The notes: a model not told the origin generated them from the sequence alone. 45,091 nt of DNA from Flavobacterium psychrophilum DSM 3660 = ATCC 49418 (GCF_002217405.1 NZ_MUHE01000037.1:1-45091), one strand, 5' to 3'. Positions 1-7,691 are shown, counted from the stretch's first letter. Made by a program: numbers and translations.

Positions 1-41
1 AAAAGAAAAACGATCTTATATTATAAGATCGTTTTTCTTTT
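1..41 (-). terminator. Terminator after crtZ
   Basis: Bases 1-20 and 22-41 form a perfect 20-bp inverted repeat around one central base, with A- and T-rich outer ends. Read leftward it starts at the crtZ stop codon and ends in a T-rich tract, as expected of an intrinsic terminator for the crtI-crtB-crtZ operon. It touches the window edge, so a gene on the left could share it. Confidence 0.85.
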
Positions 42-480
42 ATTTAAAGTATTTAAAAGGAACAAAAAGCATTCCAAAACACTCTCCATCTCCTTTGCCA
101 ATGTGTTTGTGATGCATTTTGTGTGCTCTACGAAGCGCTTTTGCATATTTGTTATTAGCAGTTCTAAAAAATTTAAACCGTTGGTGAATAAAAATGTCGT
201 GAACTAAAAAATAAGTTAGCCCATAAGAGAAAATTCCTAAACCAATAGCAAGACCAACTTCTAGAATATTATTTTTCCAGAGTAAGAAGAAGATAATGCT
301 CACAATGGCGTAAAATATAAAAAAAGCATCATTTCTTTCAAACCAAGAATTGTGGTCTTTCTTGTGATGATCTGCATGTAAATTCCACAAAAAACCGTGC
401 ATAATGTATTTGTGACTAAACCAAGCCATAAATTCCATAAAGAAGAAGGTAAAAACGAAAACTAATATATATAACCACAT
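40..480 (-). CDS. crtZ: Beta-carotene 3-hydroxylase CrtZ
   Basis: A membrane di-iron hydroxylase expected to convert beta-carotene to zeaxanthin by hydroxylating both ionone rings. The four His clusters of the fatty-acid-hydroxylase-like CrtZ family are visible: HX4H at residues 23-28, HADHH at 35-39, a second HX4H (HDIFIH), and HKMHH near the C terminus. Three or four hydrophobic stretches fit membrane helices. The ATG at 480 is preferred over a start at 519 because the longer form would run into crtB; from 480 it begins 5 bases after the crtB stop. The length of 146 residues is normal for bacterial CrtZ. It is the last gene of the leftward crtI-crtB-crtZ operon and is followed at once by a strong terminator. 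Confidence 0.93.
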   Translation of the reverse strand: MWLYILVFVFTFFFMEFMAWFSHKYIMHGFLWNLHADHHKKDHNSWFERNDAFFIFYAIVSIIFFLLWKNNILEVGLAIGLGIFSYGLTYFLVHDIFIHQRFKFFRTANNKYAKALRRAHKMHHKHIGKGDGECFGMLFVPFKYFK

Positions 481-485
481 AATTT

Positions 486-1325
486 TTACAATAAATTTAG
501 ACGATATTTTACATAACAATTAGCTAATAAGCTAATTTTTTGATAATCAGAAACTCGGATTCTAGTATTTTTTATTTCTCTTGAAGGCGTTTTTTTTAAT
601 TTAGACAATAATTTTTTGTAATAAATATAAGCGGTATATACACCAAATTTTGCTTCTATAGGTAAATGCGTAATGCCTTCGTAGCCAGCCTTAAAATCGG
701 CTTCAATCTCTTTAATAATTTCTTGTTTAGACGTTTCGTTAAGTTGCGATAAGTCAGTATTAGGGAAATATGTTCTATTTAAATCTTCAAAATCGGCTTT
801 CAAATCTCTTAAGAAATTTACTTTCTGAAAGGCTGATCCTAATCGCATTGCTGCATTTTTTAAACTTTCGTATAATTCTACATTTCCTTTTACAAAAACG
901 GTCAAGCACATTAGTCCTACAACATCTGCGCTTCCGTATATGTATTGGTCGTATTCATCTTTTGTTTTGTACTCTTTTTTTGCTAAATCTAGTTTCATGC
1001 TATTCATAAAAGCATCAATAAGATCGTAGGATATTTTGTGTTTGTGAACCGTGTGTTGAAAAGCATTCAAAATTGGATTTAAGCTTATTTTTTGTTCCAA
1101 AGCATTTTTCAAATCTATTTCAAAGGTATTAAATAAAGCTTCTTTGTCATAATCATGAAAACTATCTACAATTTCGTCTGCCAGACGAACAAAGCCATAT
1201 ACATTGTAAATGTCTTGCCTAATACTTGACGAAAGCATTTTTACTGCCGACGAGAATGAAGTGCTATAGGATTGTGTTACAATCTTACTACAATCATTAG
1301 ATACCGTGTCAAAAAGTGATTTCAT
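486..1325 (-). CDS. crtB: Phytoene synthase CrtB
   Basis: Condenses two geranylgeranyl diphosphate molecules head to head into phytoene, the first committed carotenoid step. The two Asp-rich Mg-diphosphate motifs of the squalene/phytoene synthase family are present: DEIVD at residues 50-54 and DLKAD at 174-178. The RLGSAFQKVNFLRD region before the second motif is also typical. The length of 279 residues is normal. It starts one base after the crtI stop and crtZ follows after 5 bases, so the three genes are surely co-transcribed. No GGPP synthase gene is in the window, so the substrate must be supplied from elsewhere. Confidence 0.95.
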   Translation of the reverse strand: MKSLFDTVSNDCSKIVTQSYSTSFSSAVKMLSSSIRQDIYNVYGFVRLADEIVDSFHDYDKEALFNTFEIDLKNALEQKISLNPILNAFQHTVHKHKISYDLIDAFMNSMKLDLAKKEYKTKDEYDQYIYGSADVVGLMCLTVFVKGNVELYESLKNAAMRLGSAFQKVNFLRDLKADFEDLNRTYFPNTDLSQLNETSKQEIIKEIEADFKAGYEGITHLPIEAKFGVYTAYIYYKKLLSKLKKTPSREIKNTRIRVSDYQKISLLANCYVKYRLNLL

Positions 1326-1326
1326 A

Positions 1327-2790
1327 TTAAAAGGAGTATTTTTTTATTAAATCGGCAACTAATTTTCCAGATATTAATGCAGGTGGCACACCAGGTCCGG
1401 GTACAGTTAGTTGACCCGTAAAATATAAGTTTTTTACTTTTTTACTTTTTAAATTAGGTCTTAAAAATGCGGTTTGTAGTAAGGTATTTGCCATTCCGTA
1501 AGCGTTTCCTTTGTATGAGTTGTATTCTTTTACAAAATCGTTTACACAAAATGATTCTTTAAAGATAATATTTTTTTTAACTTCTTGGTTTGTAACTTTT
1601 TCGAAACGAGAAATTATTTTTTCGAAATAAGTATCTCTTAATTCTTGTGTGTCTTCAATTCCAGGAGCAATTGGGATTAAAAAAAAACCGTTTTCACAAC
1701 CTTCTGGGGCAGTTGTATGATTTGTTTTTGAGGTAAAGTTTGCATAAAACAAGGGTTCTGTTGGCCATTTTGGGTTGTCGTAAATTTCTTCCGAATGCAA
1801 ATCGAAATCAACATCGAAAAATAAATTATGATGAATCACATTTTCTAACTTTTTGTCGAAACCAACATAGAAAAGCAGAGAAGATGGTGCAAAAGTTTTC
1901 TTGTCCCAATATTTTTCAGAATATTGTCTGTATTCTGGTTCTAAAAGTGTTTCGGTATGATGGTAATCGGCTCCAGATAAAACGATATCGGTATAAATTA
2001 TTTTTTTATTTACCAAAATCCCTTTTGTTGTTTTATGATCTACTATAATTTTTTCAACATTTGCATCGGTAATTATTGTTACGCCCAATTGTTTTGCTAA
2101 AGTTGCCATTGCATTTGCCACATCGTAAAAACCATTTGTAGGTTGCCAAGTTCCTAAGCCAAAATCTGCAAAATTCATAAAGCTATAAAAAGAGGGCGTT
2201 TTAGATGGTTTTGCACCAAGAAATAATACCGGAAATTCTAATATTTGAATTAGTTTTTTGTTTTTAAATTGTTTTCTAACATCTTTGCTAATAGTAGAAA
2301 AAAACTGATCTATTTTCTTGGCAGTTTCTATAGTTACTAGTTCTAGAGGGGATTCACCTGGTCTGTAAACCAAGTCTTTTATGGCAATGTCATAATTGCT
2401 TTGTGCTTTTTGTATAAACTTTTGTAGTTTGCTACCACTTCCAGTTTCAATATTTTCAAAAGTATCTACTATTTCTTTAAGATTGTCTGATATGGTTATA
2501 AAATCATTGGTATCATAAAAAACCTGATATCCTGGAGATAATTTTTTTAAATCATAGTAATCAGATGGTTTTTTGCCAAAATGAGCAAAGAATTTTTCGA
2601 AAACATCTGGCATCCAATACCATGATGGACCCATATCAAAAGTAAAGCCTTCTTTTTCAAATTGTCTGGCTCTTCCGCCAATGGTGCTGTTTTTTTCATA
2701 TATGGTTACATCGTTACCCGCTTGTGCTAAATAGCAAGCTGCGGCTAAAGAAGAAAAACCAGATCCTAATATTGCTATATTTTTTCTCAT
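1327..2790 (-). CDS. crtI: Phytoene desaturase CrtI
   Basis: An FAD-dependent desaturase expected to convert phytoene to lycopene. The N terminus carries the dinucleotide-binding fold (ILGSGFSSLAAACYLAQAG, then a GGRA motif near residue 40), and the C terminus has the CrtI signature around LTVPGPGVPPALISGKLVAD, where the desaturase binds FAD. The length of 487 residues matches bacterial CrtI. As the only desaturase in the cluster it probably performs all four desaturations. It is the first gene of the leftward operon; 21-41 bases upstream lie a TAnnTTTG box and the repeat shared with the regulator gene, suggesting direct control by the CarH-like protein. Confidence 0.95.
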   Translation of the reverse strand: MRKNIAILGSGFSSLAAACYLAQAGNDVTIYEKNSTIGGRARQFEKEGFTFDMGPSWYWMPDVFEKFFAHFGKKPSDYYDLKKLSPGYQVFYDTNDFITISDNLKEIVDTFENIETGSGSKLQKFIQKAQSNYDIAIKDLVYRPGESPLELVTIETAKKIDQFFSTISKDVRKQFKNKKLIQILEFPVLFLGAKPSKTPSFYSFMNFADFGLGTWQPTNGFYDVANAMATLAKQLGVTIITDANVEKIIVDHKTTKGILVNKKIIYTDIVLSGADYHHTETLLEPEYRQYSEKYWDKKTFAPSSLLFYVGFDKKLENVIHHNLFFDVDFDLHSEEIYDNPKWPTEPLFYANFTSKTNHTTAPEGCENGFFLIPIAPGIEDTQELRDTYFEKIISRFEKVTNQEVKKNIIFKESFCVNDFVKEYNSYKGNAYGMANTLLQTAFLRPNLKSKKVKNLYFTGQLTVPGPGVPPALISGKLVADLIKKYSF

Positions 2791-2794
2791 AAAT

Positions 2795-2831
2795 GTTTAA
2801 CAAATATATAAAAAAGTTAAACAAAAAACAA
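2795..2831 (-). promoter_or_regulatory. crtI promoter with CarH-type operator candidate
   Basis: Reading leftward, TTG at 2831-2829 is followed by a 20-base spacer and TATATTTG at 2808-2801, a good Bacteroidota housekeeping promoter. Inside the spacer lies AAAAGTTAAACAAAA (plus strand, 2812-2826), and a second, inverted half-site GTTTAAC is at 2795-2801. A site in the promoter spacer is the usual position for MerR-family regulators. The same 15 bases recur upstream of the regulator gene at 3749-3763. Binding by the CarH-like protein is inferred. Confidence 0.6.
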
Positions 2832-2837
2832 TAAATT

Positions 2838-3737
2838 TTATATTTCTTCTATAATTGATGCTATCGATTGAAATATTTTTGTTTTTTCATTTAAAATTTC
2901 AGGATTTATTTCAGTTGTCATCTTTCCTATAAACCAGCATTCGGAGCTGTTTTCTCCAAGAATTTCGGTTTTAATTTTCTCTATATAACTATTAATTTCA
3001 TCTTTCGTTGGTTGTACAGTCATATAACTTACAAAAGTAATTTTATCAAAATAACGTTGAATATCCTTAAGGCTTTCAATAGGAACGCTTTCTCCAAGAT
3101 ATATCGTTTTGTATCCGCTTAGTATAAATTCGTAGTTCAGATACATTAATCCGAGTTCGTGAATTTCGTTTGAAGGCAAATATAAAACAAAAATTGTATC
3201 GGTTCTAGTAGGTTCTAAAACCTGAATTTTTTCGATATTTGTGACAAGTTTTTGTTTTATCAAATGAGTAATAAAATGTTCGTGTGCAATAGTTATGGTG
3301 TTAGATTGCCATAATAATCCTATTTCGTTCATGAGCGGAATAAAAACCTCGTAAAAAACGGCTCTAAAAGATTTTTCCAACAATAAATTATTATAGGTAT
3401 TAATAAAAAGCGTCTGGTCAAAATTCATCATAGCCATTTTAAAAGCATTTATAGCATGACTTTTTGCGCTTTTTTCAGAAACAATTTCTCGTACCAATGC
3501 TGGGATTTTATCAGGCGATAATTTAGATATTCTAGATATCTTATAGCCGTAATCGTGTAGTAAGGTTATATTTAATAATTTTTGAAGGTTATGAATATCA
3601 TAAAGCCGAATATTTGTATCGGTTCTCATGGGTTCTAAAATTGAATATCTCTTTTCCCAAATACGAATAGTATGCGCCTTTATTCCCGAAAGATTCTCGA
3701 GGTCCTTGATACTAAATATTGTTTTAACTGCGTTCAT
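2838..3737 (-). CDS. carH: MerR/B12-binding light-responsive regulator, CarH-like
   Basis: Likely a cobalamin-dependent transcriptional repressor of the carotenoid genes, using adenosylcobalamin as light sensor in the way described for CarH/LitR proteins. An N-terminal MerR-type winged helix is visible (IKAHTIRIWEKRY near residues 20-32). The middle has the W-x9-EH signature of the light-sensing helical bundle (W143, E153-H154 from the chosen start). The cobalamin-binding domain keeps an ExHxxG motif (E191, H193, G196), whose His is the lower axial cobalt ligand. The ATG at 3737 is preferred over the one at 3761 because the MerR domain begins just after it and the upstream site with the 15-base repeat then lies before the gene. 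It sits between crtI and the divergent crtY. The light role is inferred from the family. Confidence 0.88.
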   Translation of the reverse strand: MNAVKTIFSIKDLENLSGIKAHTIRIWEKRYSILEPMRTDTNIRLYDIHNLQKLLNITLLHDYGYKISRISKLSPDKIPALVREIVSEKSAKSHAINAFKMAMMNFDQTLFINTYNNLLLEKSFRAVFYEVFIPLMNEIGLLWQSNTITIAHEHFITHLIKQKLVTNIEKIQVLEPTRTDTIFVLYLPSNEIHELGLMYLNYEFILSGYKTIYLGESVPIESLKDIQRYFDKITFVSYMTVQPTKDEINSYIEKIKTEILGENSSECWFIGKMTTEINPEILNEKTKIFQSIASIIEEI

Positions 3738-3748
3738 CTTTTTCTTGT

Positions 3749-3797
3749 AAAAGTTAAACAAAACTAAATAAATAATTGTTTTGTTTTCTTATATTTG
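3749..3797. promoter_or_regulatory. Divergent carH/crtY control region
   Basis: The 78-base gap between the regulator and crtY has the 15-base repeat AAAAGTTAAACAAAA at 3749-3763, a leftward TAGTTTTG box (complement of 3759-3766) overlapping it, and a rightward TATATTTG box at 3790-3797, 18 bases before the crtY ATG. A partial half-site GTTAAAA follows at 3797-3803. No convincing -33 element is visible for either direction. The arrangement suggests that the regulator controls itself and crtY from one region. Confidence 0.55.
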
Positions 3798-3815
3798 TTA
3801 AAATACTTTCAAAAA

Positions 3816-4958
3816 ATGCAAATAAAGTACGATTATATCTTTGCAGGAGCAGGATTAGCAAGTCTGATGATTTTAGACAAAATGATGAATAATAAGCTTT
3901 TAGAAGGCAAAAAAGTATTATTATTAGAACCTAATGATAAAAATAATAATGACCGAACTTGGTGTTTTTGGGAGGATAAATTAGGTGATTTTGAGAGTTT
4001 AGTTTCAAAAAAGTGGCAACAAGCTTTGTTTATTAATGAGAAGGCAACAATAGAATGTCTTGCTGATGGTACAAATTATAAAATGATTGAGTCAATTCGT
4101 TTTTATAATTACGTTTTCGATAAATTAAAAAAACATTCAGAAATTAGCTGTAAAAAAGAAAGTTTTATTGCTTTTGAAGACAAAAAATCGCACGTAATTG
4201 TGACTTCTAATGTTGCGAAATATGCTACATTTAAATTTTTTAATAGTGTTTTTGATGTTTCAAAAATAGATATCAATAAAAAACACCCACTTTTAAAACA
4301 GCATTTTATAGGTTGGTTTGTAAAAACGAGTAATCCTATTTTTAATGTTAATTGCGCTACATTTATGGATTTTTCTATTCCACAAAAAGGAAACACACGA
4401 TTTATGTATGTTTTGCCTTTTTCTCCAACCGAAGCTTTGGTCGAATATACTTTGTTTTCAGCTAATTTGTTGCAAACACAAGAATATGAAGTTGCAATAA
4501 ACGATTATTTAAAAGAAAAAGGAGCAACTTCCTTTGAGATTGTTGCGAAGGAGCAAGGAAATATTCCCATGACTATTTTTCCTTTCTGGAAAAACAATTC
4601 GAGAAATGTTTTACATATAGGAACTGCTGGTGGTTGGACAAAAGCCAGTACTGGTTATACTTTTAGGAATACAATAAAGCAATCAGAAAAATTGGTCGGA
4701 TTATTAAAAAAGCCAACAATCGACTTTCGAAAATTTCATCAAAAGAATAGATTTTTATTTTACGATAAAATTTTTGTTAGTGTTTTGTATAAAGATAATG
4801 ATTTAGGAAAAAAAATATTCTCTAATATGTTTCTAAGAATAAAACCAAAAAAAATATTTAATTTTTTAGATGAAACATCTAATCTAAAAACTGAATTAGA
4901 AATTATACTAGCTTGTCCTAAAATACCCTTTATAAAGGCTTTATTAGGCTTTAAATGA
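3816..4958 (+). CDS. crtY: Lycopene beta-cyclase CrtY
   Basis: Cyclises both ends of lycopene to beta-carotene, linking CrtI to CrtZ. The N terminus has a flavin-binding GAGLAS motif, followed by the CrtY signature NDRTWCFWE near residue 50. The conserved FPFW and GTAGGWTKASTGYTF blocks near residues 250-290 are typical of bacterial CrtY. The ATG at 3816 places the nucleotide-binding strand at the N terminus; an upstream TTG would add seven residues and overlap the TATATTTG box. It is the only rightward gene of the cluster and is followed by a terminator near 5090. About 380 residues is normal for the family. Confidence 0.93.
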   Translation: MQIKYDYIFAGAGLASLMILDKMMNNKLLEGKKVLLLEPNDKNNNDRTWCFWEDKLGDFESLVSKKWQQALFINEKATIECLADGTNYKMIESIRFYNYVFDKLKKHSEISCKKESFIAFEDKKSHVIVTSNVAKYATFKFFNSVFDVSKIDINKKHPLLKQHFIGWFVKTSNPIFNVNCATFMDFSIPQKGNTRFMYVLPFSPTEALVEYTLFSANLLQTQEYEVAINDYLKEKGATSFEIVAKEQGNIPMTIFPFWKNNSRNVLHIGTAGGWTKASTGYTFRNTIKQSEKLVGLLKKPTIDFRKFHQKNRFLFYDKIFVSVLYKDNDLGKKIFSNMFLRIKPKKIFNFLDETSNLKTELEIILACPKIPFIKALLGFK

Positions 4959-5058
4959 GTTATTGCTGTCTTTGCCAAAACAAAGTGTAGTGACAACAAA
5001 TGAAAGCGAACCACCCCGCAAGCTTATTATAAAAATCAATAGAAACAGCGAGTAATTT

Positions 5059-5095
5059 AAACCCTGATGCAGTAAAATGTATTAGGGTTTTTTGT
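5059..5095 (+). terminator. Terminator after crtY
   Basis: AAACCCTGAT at 5059-5068 pairs with ATTAGGGTTT at 5081-5090, with one G-T pair, and is followed by a T tract. It lies about 100 bases after the crtY stop and points rightward. Confidence 0.7.
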
Positions 5096-5211
5096 TTTGT
5101 GTAAAATGTATAAAGTATGCACCTAAAAAACAAACATTTATTTTTTTTATTAAGATGGTAGTTATTAGCTTAATTTTTAACTAGAATACAGAAATAATAC
5201 AAATTTAAAAC

Positions 5212-5255
5212 TAAAAAAAAAATCCTAACTACTTAATTTATAAGTGATTAGGATT
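5212..5255 (-). terminator. Terminator after the tRNA genes
   Basis: AATCCTAA at 5221-5228 pairs with TTAGGATT at 5248-5255. Read leftward, the stem is followed by nine T, so it most likely ends the Lys-Lys-Leu tRNA transcript. Confidence 0.7.
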
Positions 5256-5273
5256 TTATTTTTAACTTAAAAG

Positions 5274-5356
5274 TGACCACGGCGGGATTTGAACCCGCAC
5301 GCCCTTACGAGCACCAGCCCCTCAAGCTGGCAAGTCTACCGTTTCTCCACGTGGCC
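5274..5356 (-). tRNA. tRNA-Leu (anticodon GAG)
   Basis: The complementary strand folds into a class II tRNA. The acceptor arm GGCCACG pairs with CGTGGTC with one G-U, the T arm is GCGGG/TTCAAAT/CCCGC, and a long variable arm is present. The anticodon stem CCAGC/GCTGG encloses a loop with GAG, which reads CUC/CUU leucine codons. The gene is 83 bases and CCA is not encoded. It is the last gene of the leftward tRNA group and is separated from tRNA-Lys by a hairpin that looks like a terminator. Confidence 0.95.
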
Positions 5357-5366
5357 TTAAATAAAA

Positions 5367-5395
5367 AAAGTCATTCACTTGTGGTGAACGACTTT
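5367..5395 (-). terminator. Hairpin between tRNA-Lys and tRNA-Leu
   Basis: AAAGTCATTCAC at 5367-5378 pairs with GTGAACGACTTT at 5384-5395 with one mismatch. Read leftward, the stem runs into a stretch of T. This looks like an intrinsic terminator inside the tRNA group, only about 10 bases before tRNA-Leu. It could lower Leu tRNA relative to Lys, or be an RNA processing site. Confidence 0.55.
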
Positions 5396-5399
5396 CTTG

Positions 5400-5472
5400 T
5401 GACCTGGCTGGGGCTCGAACCCAGGACCCCATCATTAAAAGTGATGTGCTCTACCAACTGAGCTACCAAGTC
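5400..5472 (-). tRNA. tRNA-Lys (anticodon UUU), copy 2
   Basis: A 73-base standard cloverleaf on the complementary strand, with acceptor GACTTGG paired to CCAGGTC, D arm GCTC...GAGC, anticodon loop CTTTTAA in stem CATCA/TGATG, and T arm CTGGG/TTCGAGC/CCCAG. CCA is not encoded. The sequence is identical to the copy at 5499-5571. Confidence 0.95.
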
Positions 5473-5498
5473 ATTGCTTGAAGTAATAAAAAAAATTG

Positions 5499-5571
5499 TG
5501 ACCTGGCTGGGGCTCGAACCCAGGACCCCATCATTAAAAGTGATGTGCTCTACCAACTGAGCTACCAAGTC
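5499..5571 (-). tRNA. tRNA-Lys (anticodon UUU), copy 1
   Basis: First gene of the leftward tRNA group, with the same 73-base sequence as the next copy and therefore a tandem duplication of the tRNA gene alone; the 26-base spacer between the copies does not resemble the spacer after copy 2. A clear promoter lies 25 bases upstream. Confidence 0.95.
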
Positions 5572-5595
5572 ATTGTTATTACCTCAATGCGGGTG

Positions 5596-5627
5596 CAAAG
5601 ATAAGAATATATTATTCATTTTTCAAA
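5596..5627 (-). promoter_or_regulatory. tRNA operon promoter
   Basis: On the complementary strand, TTTG (5627-5624), exactly 20 spacer bases, then TATCTTTG (5603-5596). This is a near-perfect Bacteroidota housekeeping promoter, placing the start site roughly 17 bases upstream of the first tRNA-Lys. Confidence 0.8.
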
Positions 5628-5628
5628 G

Positions 5629-5651
5629 TAAATTTGTCTTAAATTTGTCTT
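5629..5651 (+). promoter_or_regulatory. Tandem 11-base repeat with two -7 boxes before aroK
   Basis: The 11-mer AAATTTGTCTT occurs twice back to back at 5630-5640 and 5641-5651. Each copy, with the T and A before it, makes a TAAATTTG box fitting TAnnTTTG. They lie 50-70 bases before the aroK ATG and directly abut the -33 element of the divergent tRNA promoter. No -33 element is obvious. Confidence 0.45.
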
Positions 5652-5698
5652 TTTTTTAAAAATATTCTCAGTGTCTTAATTTATAAGGTTTTAGCTTC

Positions 5699-6217
5699 AT
5701 GAAAAAAATTGTTTTAGTTGGTTATATGGCTTCTGGAAAAACAGAAATAGGAAAATTACTCTCGAAAAAAGTAAATTTACCGTTTTTAGATATAGATTAT
5801 CTCATCGAAGAGAGTCTTTCTAAAACTGTAAATGAAATTTTTGAAGAGAAAGGAGAGGTTTTTTTTAGGAAAAAAGAACATGAAGTGTTTAAAAATAAAA
5901 TAAATTCGAAACAATCGTTTATATTAAGCCTTGGCGGCGGCACGCCATGTTATGCAGAGAATCATCTCTTTTTGCAAAAAGATGACGTAATTTCTATTTA
6001 TCTAAAAGGGAGTGTTGCAACTTTAGTAGATAGATTGAAGATGAATAAAGACAAACGACCGCTTCTTAAGAATTTAGCAAATGATGAACTAGCAGAATTT
6101 GTTGCCAAGCATTTATTTGATCGTAATTTTTACTACAGCCATTGTAAATACACTATTATAATAGATGATAAGTCTCCGTTTGATATTGTTGAAGAAATAC
6201 ATAAGATATTATTCTAA
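5699..6217 (+). CDS. aroK: Shikimate kinase
   Basis: Phosphorylates shikimate to shikimate 3-phosphate, the fifth step of the aromatic amino acid pathway. The P-loop GYMASGKTEIGKLL at residues 8-21 and the LDIDYLIE substrate-binding segment near residue 32 are visible, then FFRKKEHEVF and the LGGGTP loop near residue 80, which contact shikimate in this family. KDKRPLL near residue 120 fits the lid. The length of 172 residues is normal. Its last 9 bases overlap the end of the convergent phosphoribosyltransferase gene, so no terminator can sit between them. Confidence 0.94.
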   Translation: MKKIVLVGYMASGKTEIGKLLSKKVNLPFLDIDYLIEESLSKTVNEIFEEKGEVFFRKKEHEVFKNKINSKQSFILSLGGGTPCYAENHLFLQKDDVISIYLKGSVATLVDRLKMNKDKRPLLKNLANDELAEFVAKHLFDRNFYYSHCKYTIIIDDKSPFDIVEEIHKILF

Positions 6218-6706
6218 GTATGCGCAATCCTGATTTTCGGTAAAAACGACTTGTACGTGTTCTAATAAAGAGGTAGACAGCGAAATGCCTTTAAAATCTG
6301 CTTTTATAGGGTATTTTTTGTGATTTCTGTCTATTAAAACTGCGGTTTTAAACTTTTTTAAATCAACATCAAGAAAATGCCTTACACCGTAAATTAATGT
6401 CGTTCCAGAATTAAGAACATCATCAACTAGTACTAATCCTTTATTTTCATAATCCTTTTTAGCAATAGAAGTTGTAATGGGAGAGTTTGGGTTTCTTTTA
6501 TTAATGTTTACATCACATAAAATTACTTCGAGAGGAGATATTTTTTTTAGTTCTGTAGCGATTTTATTAGCAAAAACACTTCCGTTTCCTTCAATTCCAG
6601 CTATGACAATTTCATTTTCATCGATAAAAGTTTCATAAATCTGATAGGCAATTCGCTTTATTTTAAATTCAATTTCTTGGTGGTTTAAGATATTATTTTG
6701 GCTCAT
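6209..6706 (-). CDS. Phosphoribosyltransferase domain protein (PyrR-like)
   Basis: A type I phosphoribosyltransferase fold protein. The PRPP-binding motif VLVDDVLNSGTTL is clear around residues 93-105, and the N-terminal half has a flexible-loop-like segment (NINKRNPNSPITTS). The size and motif resemble PyrR (uracil phosphoribosyltransferase and attenuation regulator) or a purine PRTase, but I cannot tell which base, if any, is used. It is the last gene of a leftward run with the methyltransferase (5 bases upstream) and the S4 protein, and overlaps the aroK end by 9 bases. Confidence 0.8.
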   Translation of the reverse strand: MSQNNILNHQEIEFKIKRIAYQIYETFIDENEIVIAGIEGNGSVFANKIATELKKISPLEVILCDVNINKRNPNSPITTSIAKKDYENKGLVLVDDVLNSGTTLIYGVRHFLDVDLKKFKTAVLIDRNHKKYPIKADFKGISLSTSLLEHVQVVFTENQDCAYLE

Positions 6707-6711
6707 GGTTG

Positions 6712-7296
6712 TTATTTTTTTGTAAAGATAAAAAACAGTTCGTTTCCTTCACGTGGTTTAATCGAATTATAAGCAGTTTCTATTGTTTTTATGTTAAAGT
6801 TGGTAGAAAATAATTTTAAATACTCTTCTTTCGATCCTCCAAAAGGTGGTCCAGCTTCGGTTAGCGGGAATTGAAACAGTAAGCCAATTATTTTGCCTTT
6901 CGGCGAAAGTAAAGAAAGCATCTTTTGTGCATATTTAACCCTTAATTCTGGATTTAATGCACAAAAAAAAGTTTGTTCGATAATTAAATCATAACTTCCT
7001 TCGAGTTCAAAAAAATCAGAAATTAGTAACTGATTCGCATTACAGTTTGGTATTCTTTTCTTCAAATTATCAATAGGTGTTTGGGCATAATCTGCAACAA
7101 AGCTATTATAGAACCCTTTTTTTATAAGGTATTCGTACTCATAGCCATTGCCGCAACCTGGAATTAATATTTTGATAGATTGATCTTCTATTTGGTCTAT
7201 ATATGCTTTTATTGGGGTGGTTATTTTACCTGTGTCCCAAGCAATATCGTTAGTTTGATATCTGTTTTGCCAGTATTTTTGGTCAATCTTCTTCAT
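6712..7296 (-). CDS. SAM-dependent methyltransferase, TPMT-like
   Basis: A class I methyltransferase. The N-terminal pattern YWQNRYQTNDIAWDTGKITTP resembles the thiopurine S-methyltransferase (TPMT) family. Motif I is ILIPGCGNGYEYEYL, and a later EQTFFCALNP block is also TPMT-like. The natural substrate is unknown; thiol, tellurite or selenite methylation has been described for relatives. The ATG at 7296 puts the YW motif near the N terminus; it overlaps the S4 gene by 14 bases, implying translational coupling. Confidence 0.78.
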   Translation of the reverse strand: MKKIDQKYWQNRYQTNDIAWDTGKITTPIKAYIDQIEDQSIKILIPGCGNGYEYEYLIKKGFYNSFVADYAQTPIDNLKKRIPNCNANQLLISDFFELEGSYDLIIEQTFFCALNPELRVKYAQKMLSLLSPKGKIIGLLFQFPLTEAGPPFGGSKEEYLKLFSTNFNIKTIETAYNSIKPREGNELFFIFTKK

Positions 7297-7678
7297 CGGT
7301 TTGTTTGTCTGTTGTATCAGTCCCAAAATCTTCTATATCTCGACGGTCTTTTTTAGTAGGACGCCCCGTTCCGTTTTTTCGGTAATGTTCTTTCGATAAT
7401 TTTAGCAGTTCTAAATGAGCAAACGACTCGCTTGGAGTTTCATCTTTCCTATATATATCGACCAGTTTTGCACCCACGCGATTGTCAGGGATGCCTAAAA
7501 CTGAGATGATATAAGTTATCTGATCTCTTCTAAAAGTAACTTTATCTCCAGCAAAGACTTCTTTAGAAGCTTTTGCTACTTGATTATTTACTGTAATGTG
7601 GTTTTTTTTGCAGGCTTCGGTAACCATATTTCTGGTTTTGTAATAGCGTACACACCAAAGGAATTTATCTATTCGCAT
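7283..7678 (-). CDS. S4-domain RNA-binding protein, Hsp15-like
   Basis: The N-terminal 60 residues form an S4 RNA-binding domain: MRIDKFLWCVRYYKTR, then the ITVNNQVAKASKEVFAGDKV strand-turn. The C-terminal tail is basic and then acidic, like the heat-shock protein Hsp15, which binds stalled 50S subunits carrying nascent chains. The length of 131 residues is normal. It is the first gene of a leftward three-gene operon and has a good promoter just upstream. Confidence 0.88.
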   Translation of the reverse strand: MRIDKFLWCVRYYKTRNMVTEACKKNHITVNNQVAKASKEVFAGDKVTFRRDQITYIISVLGIPDNRVGAKLVDIYRKDETPSESFAHLELLKLSKEHYRKNGTGRPTKKDRRDIEDFGTDTTDKQTDEED

Positions 7679-7691
7679 AAAAATTAAAAAA

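Larger units (their letters stand above)
4959..5273. other. Gene-free stretch between crtY and the tRNA genes
   Basis: About 315 bases without a credible gene. It holds the crtY terminator and the leftward terminator after the tRNA genes, both listed separately. The A/T-rich rest shows nothing I can name. Confidence 0.7.

Noticed and set aside
5273..5568. Open frames on both strands with repeated protein segments
   Set aside because: They lie inside the tRNA-Leu and the two identical tRNA-Lys genes; the repeated segments are tRNA sequence, not protein or a CRISPR array.
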